Positions 8,758 through 17,441 of a DNA stretch of 38,700 bases are shown here, piece after piece; position 1 is the stretch's first letter, and every line of letters starts with the position of its first letter. The position numbers and the translations under genes were made by a program. Source of the stretch: a virus; the IMG/VR virus record IMGVR_UViG_3300034152_000594, positions 1-38,700 of that record. One strand, given 5' to 3'. The notes under the pieces were generated by a model. The model ran no database searches, was not told the DNA's origin, and saw only the letters and a program-made list of their open reading frames with translations.

Positions 8758-10739
8758 TACGTGGTAGTGAGAACAATGGAGGAAGGTGTGACCACTGGAA
8801 TCACTCTAGTACGAGCCACTGAAGACACCGAAGCCGTAAAATAAGTGGAATTTTCAACAAGACTATATTTGTCTTCATTGTGCTCTGTAGCGACAACAGT
8901 CACAGTGTTGTCTTCGTTTTCGTTCAGACCAATCACTCGATATTTCCTGCGTTGCGCCGATGTTGGACGCAAAAGCCAAGTTGTTCCCTCCGCAGGAGCT
9001 GAAGGAAATCCCGATGCAACATCAATGACCGTGTGAGTGCCAGCGCCAGTCACCACGTCAGTGCCATAATTTTGATCAGGAAACACAACTTGCAATCGAT
9101 AGGCGATGCCGCTATTAAGCGTCACCGCTCGATCAAGAGCGATTCTTGTTGATGATGAACCAGCTACGACAATGCCAGCAGCAATTCCAGGCGTCTTCCC
9201 TGGATCCGCAATTTCAATCAATTCACCGGGAAGCAAAAACAGCCCTTGAGCGGTGGTTTTGAAGCTCACTGTCTCTTTTTCTGTGAGGTTGGTAGCCAAT
9301 ATCCACCGCCCAAGCCTTTGCGCTTGCCCGCGAGAAGTGCAGCCAAAACCCCTCACCTCAGTTTCTCTGTAGCCATATTGATCAATTGCTTGCCTGTCTT
9401 CCACATATTCAATTTTGGTTTTATACAAATCATCAGGATCATTCCATGAGACCAAAGCAATTGTCTTCCTTGCCTTCCGCCCAGTGCCCTCATAGACAAA
9501 AGGAGGCGCAGTTATTTCCCCTTGCTCATTTTCTTCTTGAATAACATTAGAAGGATTGAAATGCTTGACAACAAAGCCAGGCTTGTCTTGCGTGGGAACA
9601 ATTGCACCATTTGCATAGTACAACATTCCTCTAAATGCAGCCGCAAGTGAATTCAACACTTCATAAGCTTCTCCCCTGTTGTTGATATAGCCATTAAACA
9701 CAAAACGAGGCTCCGTCCCGCCTCTGCCATCACTCACTGTCTCATCGCAATACTGCCCCACTTCATATAAAGCGAATTTATCAATGTCAGACTCATTGAT
9801 AAAATCTCCACAACCATATCGATCATCTGTGATTAAATCATAAAAAACCCATGCGGGATTATTGCTATATTCAGTCTTGAATCCTCCGTTCCAAATGCCT
9901 GAATAAGTGCGATCCCTTGTGTTGTAATTATTTGGCACTTTAATCTTTAGCCCCTTCAACAAGGCACTCACTCGCGGAATAGAACTAAAGCCTTCGGAGC
10001 GAAACTTAAGCCCAATCAATGCAGTGCCAGGATATTTGAATCCCTTGCTGATAATACCAACAACAGCTTTGTAATACAGTTCATTCACTCGCACTGCCCC
10101 GCCTGTAAATGCGGGGTCATCAGGGTCAAGAGATAGTCTGTCAACACGCACTGTCCATGGTCCCTCTCCAGACAATCCAAATTCATATTCAAAATCAACT
10201 GGACTGCTAGATTTGCCGCTAATCTCTCTCCTTGCACTTACAATTTGATTGCCATTTTTGTCCAAAATGTCAATCTGAAAGTCCACGTCGTAAGCTCGCC
10301 TATCGCCATCTTCCTGAATCCAGTACAATGCAGCAACGCCCATGCGGACGATCACCCTGTCAAGATCACTGCTTGTCGTCGTCACGCTAATGGGACCAGC
10401 AGATCGTCTTAATTGAGTGCCAACAGATTGTTCAATCCTTACGTCGCCAAATCCCCCAAGAGCGCTTTGATTGATATCGCCTTGCCTAAATTCATATTCA
10501 ACATTGTCCCCAAAATTACTACGACCAGCATTATCTTGCAAGGGCGTATCATTCAAGAAAATACTCCTAGGGGCCGATTCAGCAAAGCCTTCAATTGGCC
10601 CTTCGCATAATGCCGCTACAACGTTTGCCGTGGCTCTACTGCGTAGAGTGTCGTCCTCCACTTCAGGACCATCACTACTTCCGCCGCCGCCTCCGCCGCC
10701 GCCGGCGCCACTAAGAATTAGCTTGTCTTCATCAATCAT
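8757..10739 (-). CDS. J: Tail tip/host specificity protein, lambda J-like
   Basis: 660 residues. After a short N-terminus with a run of Gly (about residues 11-20) comes the hallmark of J proteins: DDTLRSRATANVVAALCEG, PIEGF, then SIFLNDTPLQD and the RIEQSVGTQ strand. Next are the hub domains (DLITDDRYGCGDFINESDID, RGMLYYANGAIVPTQDKPGF, LGRWILATNLTEKETVSFKT). It forms the central tip of the tail, plugging the tube and contacting the host. Lambda J exceeds 1,100 residues; here the distal FN3 and fibre parts are absent and seem to be separate downstream genes. Follows I and K in the lambda order. Confidence 0.9.
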   Translation of the reverse strand: MIDEDKLILSGAGGGGGGGGSSDGPEVEDDTLRSRATANVVAALCEGPIEGFAESAPRSIFLNDTPLQDNAGRSNFGDNVEYEFRQGDINQSALGGFGDVRIEQSVGTQLRRSAGPISVTTTSSDLDRVIVRMGVAALYWIQEDGDRRAYDVDFQIDILDKNGNQIVSARREISGKSSSPVDFEYEFGLSGEGPWTVRVDRLSLDPDDPAFTGGAVRVNELYYKAVVGIISKGFKYPGTALIGLKFRSEGFSSIPRVSALLKGLKIKVPNNYNTRDRTYSGIWNGGFKTEYSNNPAWVFYDLITDDRYGCGDFINESDIDKFALYEVGQYCDETVSDGRGGTEPRFVFNGYINNRGEAYEVLNSLAAAFRGMLYYANGAIVPTQDKPGFVVKHFNPSNVIQEENEQGEITAPPFVYEGTGRKARKTIALVSWNDPDDLYKTKIEYVEDRQAIDQYGYRETEVRGFGCTSRGQAQRLGRWILATNLTEKETVSFKTTAQGLFLLPGELIEIADPGKTPGIAAGIVVAGSSSTRIALDRAVTLNSGIAYRLQVVFPDQNYGTDVVTGAGTHTVIDVASGFPSAPAEGTTWLLRPTSAQRRKYRVIGLNENEDNTVTVVATEHNEDKYSLVENSTYFTASVSSVARTRVIPVVTPSSIVLTTT

Positions 10740-10742
10740 TGA

Positions 10743-11354
10743 TCACACGGGAATCTGTTCAGTGCTAATTGAAGAAGAAACAACCAATGGAGATTGTGCC
10801 AAAAATTCACCATAAAGCACTGGCACTGGAAATCCTTGCGTGGTAAGCTCTGCAGCGCGATCAAATAAAAAACTTTCACTACGTTCCGATTCGGTTTTGG
10901 GCGTTGCAACTGGAGGCGTCAATAACGCAGATAGTCCTGTGAAAATCAAACTTGCGCCCAATGTGAAAAGCAAACTACTTCCAGTGGCACCAGCAGTGAA
11001 GGCACCAGCAAATAATGCACTAGAACCAAAACTTACAAATGACAATGCAACCAAAGCAACTCCCACCAAAATGCGCCCAACATTAGATCCCGCCCCAGAA
11101 ACAATCGGAGCAATAATCAATTGTTCACAAACCAAGCCAAGCTCTTGATAGTCAATACCCTCCACGTCATTAGTGATAAGCTTGAAGCCAATACCATTTT
11201 CATGAGCATGGATTAGATATTCCTTAAAGCCCTTAATCTGACGAGACAATGCTGAAATGACATCTTTTGGGCTATTCACATAGAACTTATACGAACGGCC
11301 AAATTTTCGGCCAAGCTCTCCCAAAATCTTCACCTCTACGCAACGCTCCGCCAT
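10743..11354 (-). CDS. I: Tail assembly protein, lambda I-like
   Basis: 203 residues. The N-terminal 90 residues form a ubiquitin-like beta-grasp (VEVKILGELGRKFGRSYKFY, SALSRQIKGFKEYLIHAHEN). A Gly/Ala/Ser-rich hydrophobic stretch follows at about 92-150 (VGRILVGVALVALSFVSFGS), then a short polar tail. This architecture matches lambda gpI, which acts with J and K in tail tip assembly. It sits between the K-like and J-like genes as in lambda, one base after K and three before J. The hydrophobic segment may insert into membrane or the tail lumen (inference). Confidence 0.85.
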   Translation of the reverse strand: MAERCVEVKILGELGRKFGRSYKFYVNSPKDVISALSRQIKGFKEYLIHAHENGIGFKLITNDVEGIDYQELGLVCEQLIIAPIVSGAGSNVGRILVGVALVALSFVSFGSSALFAGAFTAGATGSSLLFTLGASLIFTGLSALLTPPVATPKTESERSESFLFDRAAELTTQGFPVPVLYGEFLAQSPLVVSSSISTEQIPV

Positions 11355-11355
11355 C

Positions 11356-12078
11356 TCAATCGACCTCTTTATGTCTGATAAATTTTACCGTGGCTTTCTT
11401 CCAGAAACTCCCCCAAACACTAAGCTCAGAAAGGCGTCCCATTAGATGATGATAAAACAAATTAGAGTTGCCTGCAAAAATGCCAGCATGATTGATTGAT
11501 GATGCGTCAATTTGCATGAATGCCACATCGCCTTTCCGTTCTGGCTTTTCTATTTCGTAAAATCCTTGCGCCTGCCAATTGTCAGCAAACATTGACCATC
11601 CTCCCCTCTCCCATTCCAGTTCCTCTCCTCGCTCAAAATCATCTAGCACAATGCCAAATTCCTGCAAATAGAAATCGCGCATCAAGCCATAGCAATCATG
11701 AATTCCATAGCTCCATTGGCGCCCTACAAGGGGCGCCGTTCCGCGAGGATCAGCATAAACGTGATTACCAGATGGTGTGTGATAAATCAGCCACGGCAAA
11801 TTACTTTGCTTGCATGCTTTCACATCATGCATTGAAAATTTGCATGGTGCATCCACGTGGGAATGGTAAACTGCCTTGATGCCTTTATGTTCATCTGCGC
11901 GAACATAATCCTCTGCAGCGATGGCGAAATTGGACAATGGAGAAGAATGGGCATTCTTGCATGGCACCACGTCATCATCATTAGTAATAAAGCCACATGC
12001 TTCCTCGGGCTGCCGCTTAAGACAATCGGCGGCAACACGTTGAAGCAATGCAGAAGAAATAGGAGACGAAGATTTCAT
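11356..12078 (-). CDS. K: Tail tip peptidase, lambda K-like (JAMM + NlpC/P60)
   Basis: 240 residues with two enzymatic domains. Residues 1-115 are a JAB1/MPN metalloprotease: Glu26 in EEACGF, His72 and His74 in VYHSHVDAP, then Ser82 and Asp85 complete the E..HxH..SxxD metal site. Residues 120-235 are an NlpC/P60 cysteine peptidase: Cys129 in HDCYGLMRDFY and His197 in INHAGIF, with His210/211 nearby. Lambda gpK has the same pair. Expected roles are tip assembly and cutting of peptidoglycan cross-links during DNA entry. All key residues are present, so both activities look intact. It overlaps the L-like gene by four bases. Confidence 0.9.
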   Translation of the reverse strand: MKSSSPISSALLQRVAADCLKRQPEEACGFITNDDDVVPCKNAHSSPLSNFAIAAEDYVRADEHKGIKAVYHSHVDAPCKFSMHDVKACKQSNLPWLIYHTPSGNHVYADPRGTAPLVGRQWSYGIHDCYGLMRDFYLQEFGIVLDDFERGEELEWERGGWSMFADNWQAQGFYEIEKPERKGDVAFMQIDASSINHAGIFAGNSNLFYHHLMGRLSELSVWGSFWKKATVKFIRHKEVD

Positions 12079-12773
12079 CGCGTTAAATTAGCGCCAGGGA
12101 ATCCACCAAATGGCAACTGTCCAGAAAATCTTAAACGACAACTACTCACTTGCTTTCCACATTGATCAACATTAGGGTCTGAAGTGGGGCGATCAAACGC
12201 ATCCGCCACTGGTCCTCCCGTATAGCCACATTCAGCTCCGCGATATTTCCACACGCAATAATTTTGAGTGATAACACGTTTCGGAAGCCTTAGCCCCTCA
12301 AGGTCAATCGGACTCGCAAGTTGAAACGTTACATACAAATTTGTTTCTGCTGTTTTGCGCTCAATATAAAATAAATCAGTTGGAAAATAGCTATTAAGAT
12401 TAGTGGCTCCTCCCCCTGGCAAATACTTGTACAAAGTGCGCCGACGATACACTTTTGCTCCCACCAAATCGTCTAAATCGTCAATCACTTCAGAGAACGT
12501 GCCAAAAATGTTGGAAACAGTGAGTTCTGGCGTGGGGATTTGTCCTTTTGTTGTTTTGTCAAACCCTGTAGCTTGAATGGGCAATGGCTCATAAGTGACT
12601 AATGATGCATCAGAATCAGACCGTCTCCATTGAATTTTCGTATCATCACGCATTGTTTCTGCAGTGAAGTAAAAGCTCGTATCACCACCACTAACAATGG
12701 TGGAAATATCAAGCTCATACATTTCAACGATGGCATCATGCCATGTTTGTTGCACATCGTTTTCAATGGTCAT
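12075..12773 (-). CDS. L: Minor tail protein, lambda L-like
   Basis: 232 residues. The N-terminus matches the gpL family (IVEMYELDIS..., then PELTVSNIFGTFSEVIDDLD). The C-terminal domain has NYCVWKYRGAECGY and two further Cys, giving Cys173, Cys182, Cys205 and Cys212. Lambda gpL is known to carry an iron-sulphur cluster on four cysteines in its C-terminal domain; the four here fit that arrangement. The protein forms a ring at the tail tip between the M-like protein and the hub. Overlaps both neighbours by four bases, so coupled translation is likely. Confidence 0.9.
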   Translation of the reverse strand: MTIENDVQQTWHDAIVEMYELDISTIVSGGDTSFYFTAETMRDDTKIQWRRSDSDASLVTYEPLPIQATGFDKTTKGQIPTPELTVSNIFGTFSEVIDDLDDLVGAKVYRRRTLYKYLPGGGATNLNSYFPTDLFYIERKTAETNLYVTFQLASPIDLEGLRLPKRVITQNYCVWKYRGAECGYTGGPVADAFDRPTSDPNVDQCGKQVSSCRLRFSGQLPFGGFPGANLTR

Positions 12774-13141
12774 GATCGATAATCAGCAATGCTTCGCACG
12801 GAAAATGTGATGATATTGGCATTTTCTCCAATGCGCTCCCAAGACCATTCATTTGGATCTAAACGATATTTGAAAATATTATCATCCTGAGGAAATTGTG
12901 CATAAAAGAAATCCCCCTGTAAATCATGAAAAAAATCATCGTAAACCTGCGCTTCCAAGTCGGTCAAGGGGCGAGTGCGTAGATCATATTTCCTAAACCC
13001 AGAGCGAATGCCATCTGGCGTCACTTGTTCGTAGCCATCGCCCAATCGAAAACGACGCAGGCGACGCCCTCTAACTCGCGTTGTACCATATTCAAAAATT
13101 TGATCAGCGTCGGTGCCAGTGAATAGAGTGGGTTGTGCCAT
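12770..13141 (-). CDS. M: Minor tail protein, lambda M-like
   Basis: 123 residues, the usual length of the family. Diagnostic phrases: FEYGTTRVRGRRLRRFRLGD (beta strand with the basic run), GYEQVTPDG, and LTDLEAQVYDDFFHDLQGDF. Equivalent to lambda gpM / distal tail protein, forming the first ring below the tape measure end of the tube. The start lies two bases after the tape measure stop (TAATCATGG) and the end overlaps the L-like start by four bases. Order H-M-L-K-I-J is conserved here. Confidence 0.9.
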   Translation of the reverse strand: MAQPTLFTGTDADQIFEYGTTRVRGRRLRRFRLGDGYEQVTPDGIRSGFRKYDLRTRPLTDLEAQVYDDFFHDLQGDFFYAQFPQDDNIFKYRLDPNEWSWERIGENANIITFSVRSIADYRS

Positions 13142-13143
13142 GA

Positions 13144-16100
13144 TTATCGAGAAGAATAGATTATGCCGCCAGGACGTGTTTCCCGCATGATAACTTCTTT
13201 TACGGCTCCTTCTAGGTTTTTCGCCAATTGATTTCCTTGACCGCCACTCACACGAGATGATGTTTGGCCGTTATTCACATTGACAACAATGTTGGTGGAA
13301 ACATTGCCAGCAGCATTTTTACCGAGATCCACTGGAATGGACTTGCCATTAGGGAGGGGGACAACGGCTTCATTGAAGCGTCCTTCGCCAATAAGGCCCA
13401 ACGTGGGGCCTGTGACGACGCCGCCAGTGGCAAAACCTTTCGCTAGGGATGCTCCCATTCCAAAGCCCGCTTGAGTGGCTTGACCGGCGGTCATGGTTGC
13501 ACCTCCAGAAGACCGAAGAGCCGGTGCCGCTCCGCCACCAAACAAGCTCCCGACCAATCCAACAGCTTTTATAAAGAGCCATTGCGTTACAAGCTTTGCC
13601 GCCATGTCCGCAAATGATTTACCAATGCTCGAAAAAGCTCGTCCCAGCGATTCCTGTGCCGATGCGGATCCCGTGATCATTTCGCTGAACACTTCAGCAA
13701 AAGCTTCCCTCACGCCATTTGCCGCTCCCTTCAAATCTTCCAGCATCAAAGCAGCCTCCTCCATGCGAGCGTATTCCTCTATTTGTGCAGGAGTGAATCC
13801 TTCCTGGCGGAAACGTTCGCGGATTTCTTGCCCCGGAGTAAACGCACGCGCCATTGAAAGACGATTTTGTAGTGAGGTTTTAGTTTCTTCCGCTTGTTTA
13901 CGCAATTTTTGCGCTTCTGTCAGCTTTGTTACCTGTTGCCTTAAGGTGTCAGTCGCTGCCGCCTCCTTTCTTAACTTGTCCACCCTGTCTTGAATTTGAG
14001 CAATAACATCTTTATCAAGACCTTGCAGTGCTTTTGTGATTGAGATGTTAACTTTTTCAACGGCAGTTAATTCTTCCCGCCCTTCGGTGAGAAGCTTGAT
14101 CTGCTCTCTTAGTTTCTCCTTGGCTTCAGCCTCGTCTTCAGCCGCCTTGATAATTGGCTCCAGCACAACTTTTCCATAATCAGCTTGAGCAATTTGAAGA
14201 CGTTGTTCTTTTTTGATTTCTAGGTCAAGTTTTGCCTGTTGTCTTTGAGCTGGCTTGATGCTCTCTAATTTCGACAAGTCTCTTGTATGCTGAGCCTCTG
14301 CCTTCAGTTCATCTGCTCTGAATTTCTCTCTTGCGATAAGCAATTCTTTTTCTCTGCGAAGCAAACTCATGTCCGCTTCAATTGCCGCTGTTCTTATTTT
14401 TAACTGGTTGTCGTAAAACTGTTGAAGGTCGCGGTCGTAATCGCTCAACTCCTTGCCTGCTTTCCTGGCACCTGTCTCTGTTCCTCCGGACAAGTCAATT
14501 GCCTCCAGCCCTACTTGCTGTCTTTGATTGTTTTGGTACACCTGTGTGGCGGCATCCCAAGCTTCTTTGGCCTTTCCAGCGGCGTTCAAGGCCGACACAT
14601 ACCCAGCTCTAGCGGCCTTTAAGCTTTGGTCTACTTGCCCCCGCAATGCACTCGTAGCTCCAGTGGGGCCACGGGTGATGCCAGAAGCTAGTCCTGTTCT
14701 CTGGAGGACGTTATATTCCTCTTCTGATATTTGGCCACCTCCGCGCGGTCCAATTTTCTCAAGCACGCCGATTGCTTTTTTCAAGCTTTGCGCTTGGTTT
14801 TCGGCTGCTTGATACTCCATTCGAGGTATTTCTACATTTCCAGCCGAAATTGCTGCGTCAAGCTCATCACTTAACCTCCTGGTTTCAGCAGCCGCATCTC
14901 TTGCTGCACTGCCCACATTTGTTAGTTTTCCAGCCAGCGCTTCAAGGCCGATCATAATACCAGCAGCGAAGAGACCTCCAAGGGCAATTTTGGCAATTCG
15001 CGTTGTTGTAATCATGACTTTCAATGCAGCAATTGAGCCACGAATGTTAGTCACAAACCTGATAAGTCCTGCAACGGCATTAAACAATCCAACGCGAGCC
15101 ATTAATTGGAGGGCCGCTGTTGCAGCCGCTACTTGCAATGCAAATTTGGCCAACCATTGCCCCGCTTTTGTATTCAACAACTGAGCAACGGCCTGCACAG
15201 TCCCAAGTATCATTTGCCCTAATGCGCCAAAAGTGGGGGCCAATGCAGAGATGATTCCTTGCAATGACTGTCCAATATCAGCCACCTGACGCAACGCTTC
15301 ATAAATGGCCAATCCACGAGAGCTTAACTGTGCTGCTGGATCTTCCGCCCCTTGAATACCACCAACAAATGCTTGAACTGCCTCAGTTGCATCGCCAATA
15401 ATCTCAGAAAGTTGAGGAAATACTTGCGCTGAAATCAATCCAACCAATGGCTCAAAACTTTCATACATCTTCGTCACAGAATTACTCAAGTCATTCATGC
15501 GACCTTGCAATGTATCTGCAGCCCCTGCGGCTCCTCCTGCAAATTCAGTGTTCATAAGCTTCGCGACATTACGAAGCAATGCCTGAAATGCTTCTCCCTT
15601 AAAGGCGCCATCCTCAAGGGCTTCTGTGAATTCAGGAATGCTCATTTGAGCGGCACGAGCAAACAATGCAAGAGAACCAGGCAACACATCACCCAACTGC
15701 CCCTTAAGCTCTTCACTCATCGCCTGGCCTTTACTGGCCATTTGAGAGAAGGCATAAGTCACTCGATCCACTTGATCAGCACTCAAACCAAATGTTGCCG
15801 CCGCTTTAGAAATGCCAGTAAAAAGACCCTCAATTTGATCCGGCGCAAAACCAGCCGGTTCCATGGAGGCGTAAAGTCGTACAAAGCCTTGACGTGCGCT
15901 TTCAAGAGGCACGTTAAAACGTTCTGCGAGGCTATCGACAAAGCCAAATGCTTGATTAGCGGCACCAGTGCTACCAGTGACAGCTAATAATTGATTGTTA
16001 AAAGTTTGAAGAGAAGTGGCAGCCGCTAATGCTTGATTGGGAAGATCGATGATAAAAGCAAGTGCCTTATATGCCGTGCCAAACAGTAACACTTGCTTCG

Positions 16101-17406
16101 CTGCATTGCCAAATTCTCCGCCAAGTTCTTGAATAGCACCAGTTAATGGCACTCGCGATTGCTTGAGGTATTGATCTGCTCCTTTCAACGCTTGCTGAAT
16201 CTTGCCGCCTGTAAAATAACCGGGCGGCAATTGAGTGGATGGCCCGCCACCACCGCCACTACCGCCACCACCGCTTCCACCGGCAGGAGGGAGGGCTGGA
16301 AAACCTCCCCTGCCACTCGGCACATCCGAGAAATGCCTTCCTTGGGAAGCAGTTCGTTCGGCGTTTGCCAGCTTCCGCCTGATGAGATCGTTTGCTTGAG
16401 CCGCAGTTTGAGCAAACTGCTTCATTGTTCGCCCAGCTTCCAGCATCTCTCTGCTGGGCAATGCCAAAGGTGATCGTGCCCCTGGCAATTGTCGAGGTGC
16501 AAAGCGGAAGGTCCCAAGGCCCGCTTGCCCAACAGTGGCCCCTACTTGCGGGAAGACTCCAGCAACTCTGCCAAGATTTCCAGCTACTGGAGTTTTGATC
16601 AGTCGACCGCTTCGACCAGTCAACATGCCAGCAGGAGGAGCAACCCTGCCACCTGAGGGAAGTACCTGCGCCGAAGCTGCCCCAAAACCAAAACCTGCAG
16701 CCTTTTGCTGCATGGCGATCAGCATCGCAGCAAGTTTTGCTACTGCTACCTGTTGAGCCTTTTCTAAACCCTTTGCAATTCCAATTTCAAAACCTTTGGC
16801 CGCGTCACGGCCCATTCTCATCAACCTCTTCGACGGAGAAGCCAACTCCAATCGAGCACCCATGCTGTCGATCAGCTCCTGGGCAAGATTCTCTGAAGCC
16901 GACCCAACTTGACCTTGTCCTTTCTTTAATCCTTCAACTAACCCTTTGACAACGTCCTTTGTCAATCCTCCTATCTGAGGAACAATTTCATCTCGCCTAA
17001 GCTTGACGCCTTTCTTGAACCCTTCAAGCCCCTGAATAGCGGCCTGTTGGTACAAAGCTTGAAGTTCATCGAGATTAAACCCGCCTTTACTTCTAGTTCT
17101 AGAAAGCTGCTTTGTCCCGATTGGCGCAGCCGCTGCAGTTGCCCTCTGGGACTTTACCTGTAGCCCTTCAAGCTCTCTCTTGAGAGTTTTAACATTATCA
17201 ATTGCGCTCTTGATCGACGCATCATTGAGATTGATGCGAAATTCACGTCGACCAGTAATTCTGTTTAGTTCTTTTCGTAACTGCCTTTCATCAAACCGAA
17301 CCTTGATCGGCAAGTGAAAGCCTGCAGCGGCTCGACTAAGTTTTGGAAGTTGCGCCTTGAAATACTGGAGATCAAGGGCAACGTTTAGCCTAAGCTCAGC
17401 GGCCAT
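13144..17406 (-). CDS. H: Tape measure protein
   Basis: 1,420 residues, the longest gene, straight after the chaperone frameshift pair. A Gly-rich linker near residue 385 precedes the conserved tape-measure N-terminal domain (about 420-650), with FGLSADQVDRVTYAFSQMAS and KGQAMSEELKGQLGDVLPGS. Hydrophobic segments lie at about 755-825 (AKIALGGLFAAGIMIGLEAL), and long charged helices at 1000-1200 look coiled-coil. The C-terminus has AEVFSEMITGSASAQESLGRA, typical of lambda-type tape measures. It sets tail length; at about 1.5 angstrom per residue the tail would be near 0.2 micrometre (inference). The conserved hydrophobic parts probably enter the host envelope. Confidence 0.95.
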   Translation of the reverse strand: MAAELRLNVALDLQYFKAQLPKLSRAAAGFHLPIKVRFDERQLRKELNRITGRREFRINLNDASIKSAIDNVKTLKRELEGLQVKSQRATAAAAPIGTKQLSRTRSKGGFNLDELQALYQQAAIQGLEGFKKGVKLRRDEIVPQIGGLTKDVVKGLVEGLKKGQGQVGSASENLAQELIDSMGARLELASPSKRLMRMGRDAAKGFEIGIAKGLEKAQQVAVAKLAAMLIAMQQKAAGFGFGAASAQVLPSGGRVAPPAGMLTGRSGRLIKTPVAGNLGRVAGVFPQVGATVGQAGLGTFRFAPRQLPGARSPLALPSREMLEAGRTMKQFAQTAAQANDLIRRKLANAERTASQGRHFSDVPSGRGGFPALPPAGGSGGGGSGGGGGPSTQLPPGYFTGGKIQQALKGADQYLKQSRVPLTGAIQELGGEFGNAAKQVLLFGTAYKALAFIIDLPNQALAAATSLQTFNNQLLAVTGSTGAANQAFGFVDSLAERFNVPLESARQGFVRLYASMEPAGFAPDQIEGLFTGISKAAATFGLSADQVDRVTYAFSQMASKGQAMSEELKGQLGDVLPGSLALFARAAQMSIPEFTEALEDGAFKGEAFQALLRNVAKLMNTEFAGGAAGAADTLQGRMNDLSNSVTKMYESFEPLVGLISAQVFPQLSEIIGDATEAVQAFVGGIQGAEDPAAQLSSRGLAIYEALRQVADIGQSLQGIISALAPTFGALGQMILGTVQAVAQLLNTKAGQWLAKFALQVAAATAALQLMARVGLFNAVAGLIRFVTNIRGSIAALKVMITTTRIAKIALGGLFAAGIMIGLEALAGKLTNVGSAARDAAAETRRLSDELDAAISAGNVEIPRMEYQAAENQAQSLKKAIGVLEKIGPRGGGQISEEEYNVLQRTGLASGITRGPTGATSALRGQVDQSLKAARAGYVSALNAAGKAKEAWDAATQVYQNNQRQQVGLEAIDLSGGTETGARKAGKELSDYDRDLQQFYDNQLKIRTAAIEADMSLLRREKELLIAREKFRADELKAEAQHTRDLSKLESIKPAQRQQAKLDLEIKKEQRLQIAQADYGKVVLEPIIKAAEDEAEAKEKLREQIKLLTEGREELTAVEKVNISITKALQGLDKDVIAQIQDRVDKLRKEAAATDTLRQQVTKLTEAQKLRKQAEETKTSLQNRLSMARAFTPGQEIRERFRQEGFTPAQIEEYARMEEAALMLEDLKGAANGVREAFAEVFSEMITGSASAQESLGRAFSSIGKSFADMAAKLVTQWLFIKAVGLVGSLFGGGAAPALRSSGGATMTAGQATQAGFGMGASLAKGFATGGVVTGPTLGLIGEGRFNEAVVPLPNGKSIPVDLGKNAAGNVSTNIVVNVNNGQTSSRVSGGQGNQLAKNLEGAVKEVIMRETRPGGIIYSSR

Positions 17407-17441
17407 TCTTCACCATAAGACCGATATTAGATAGTTTAGCG

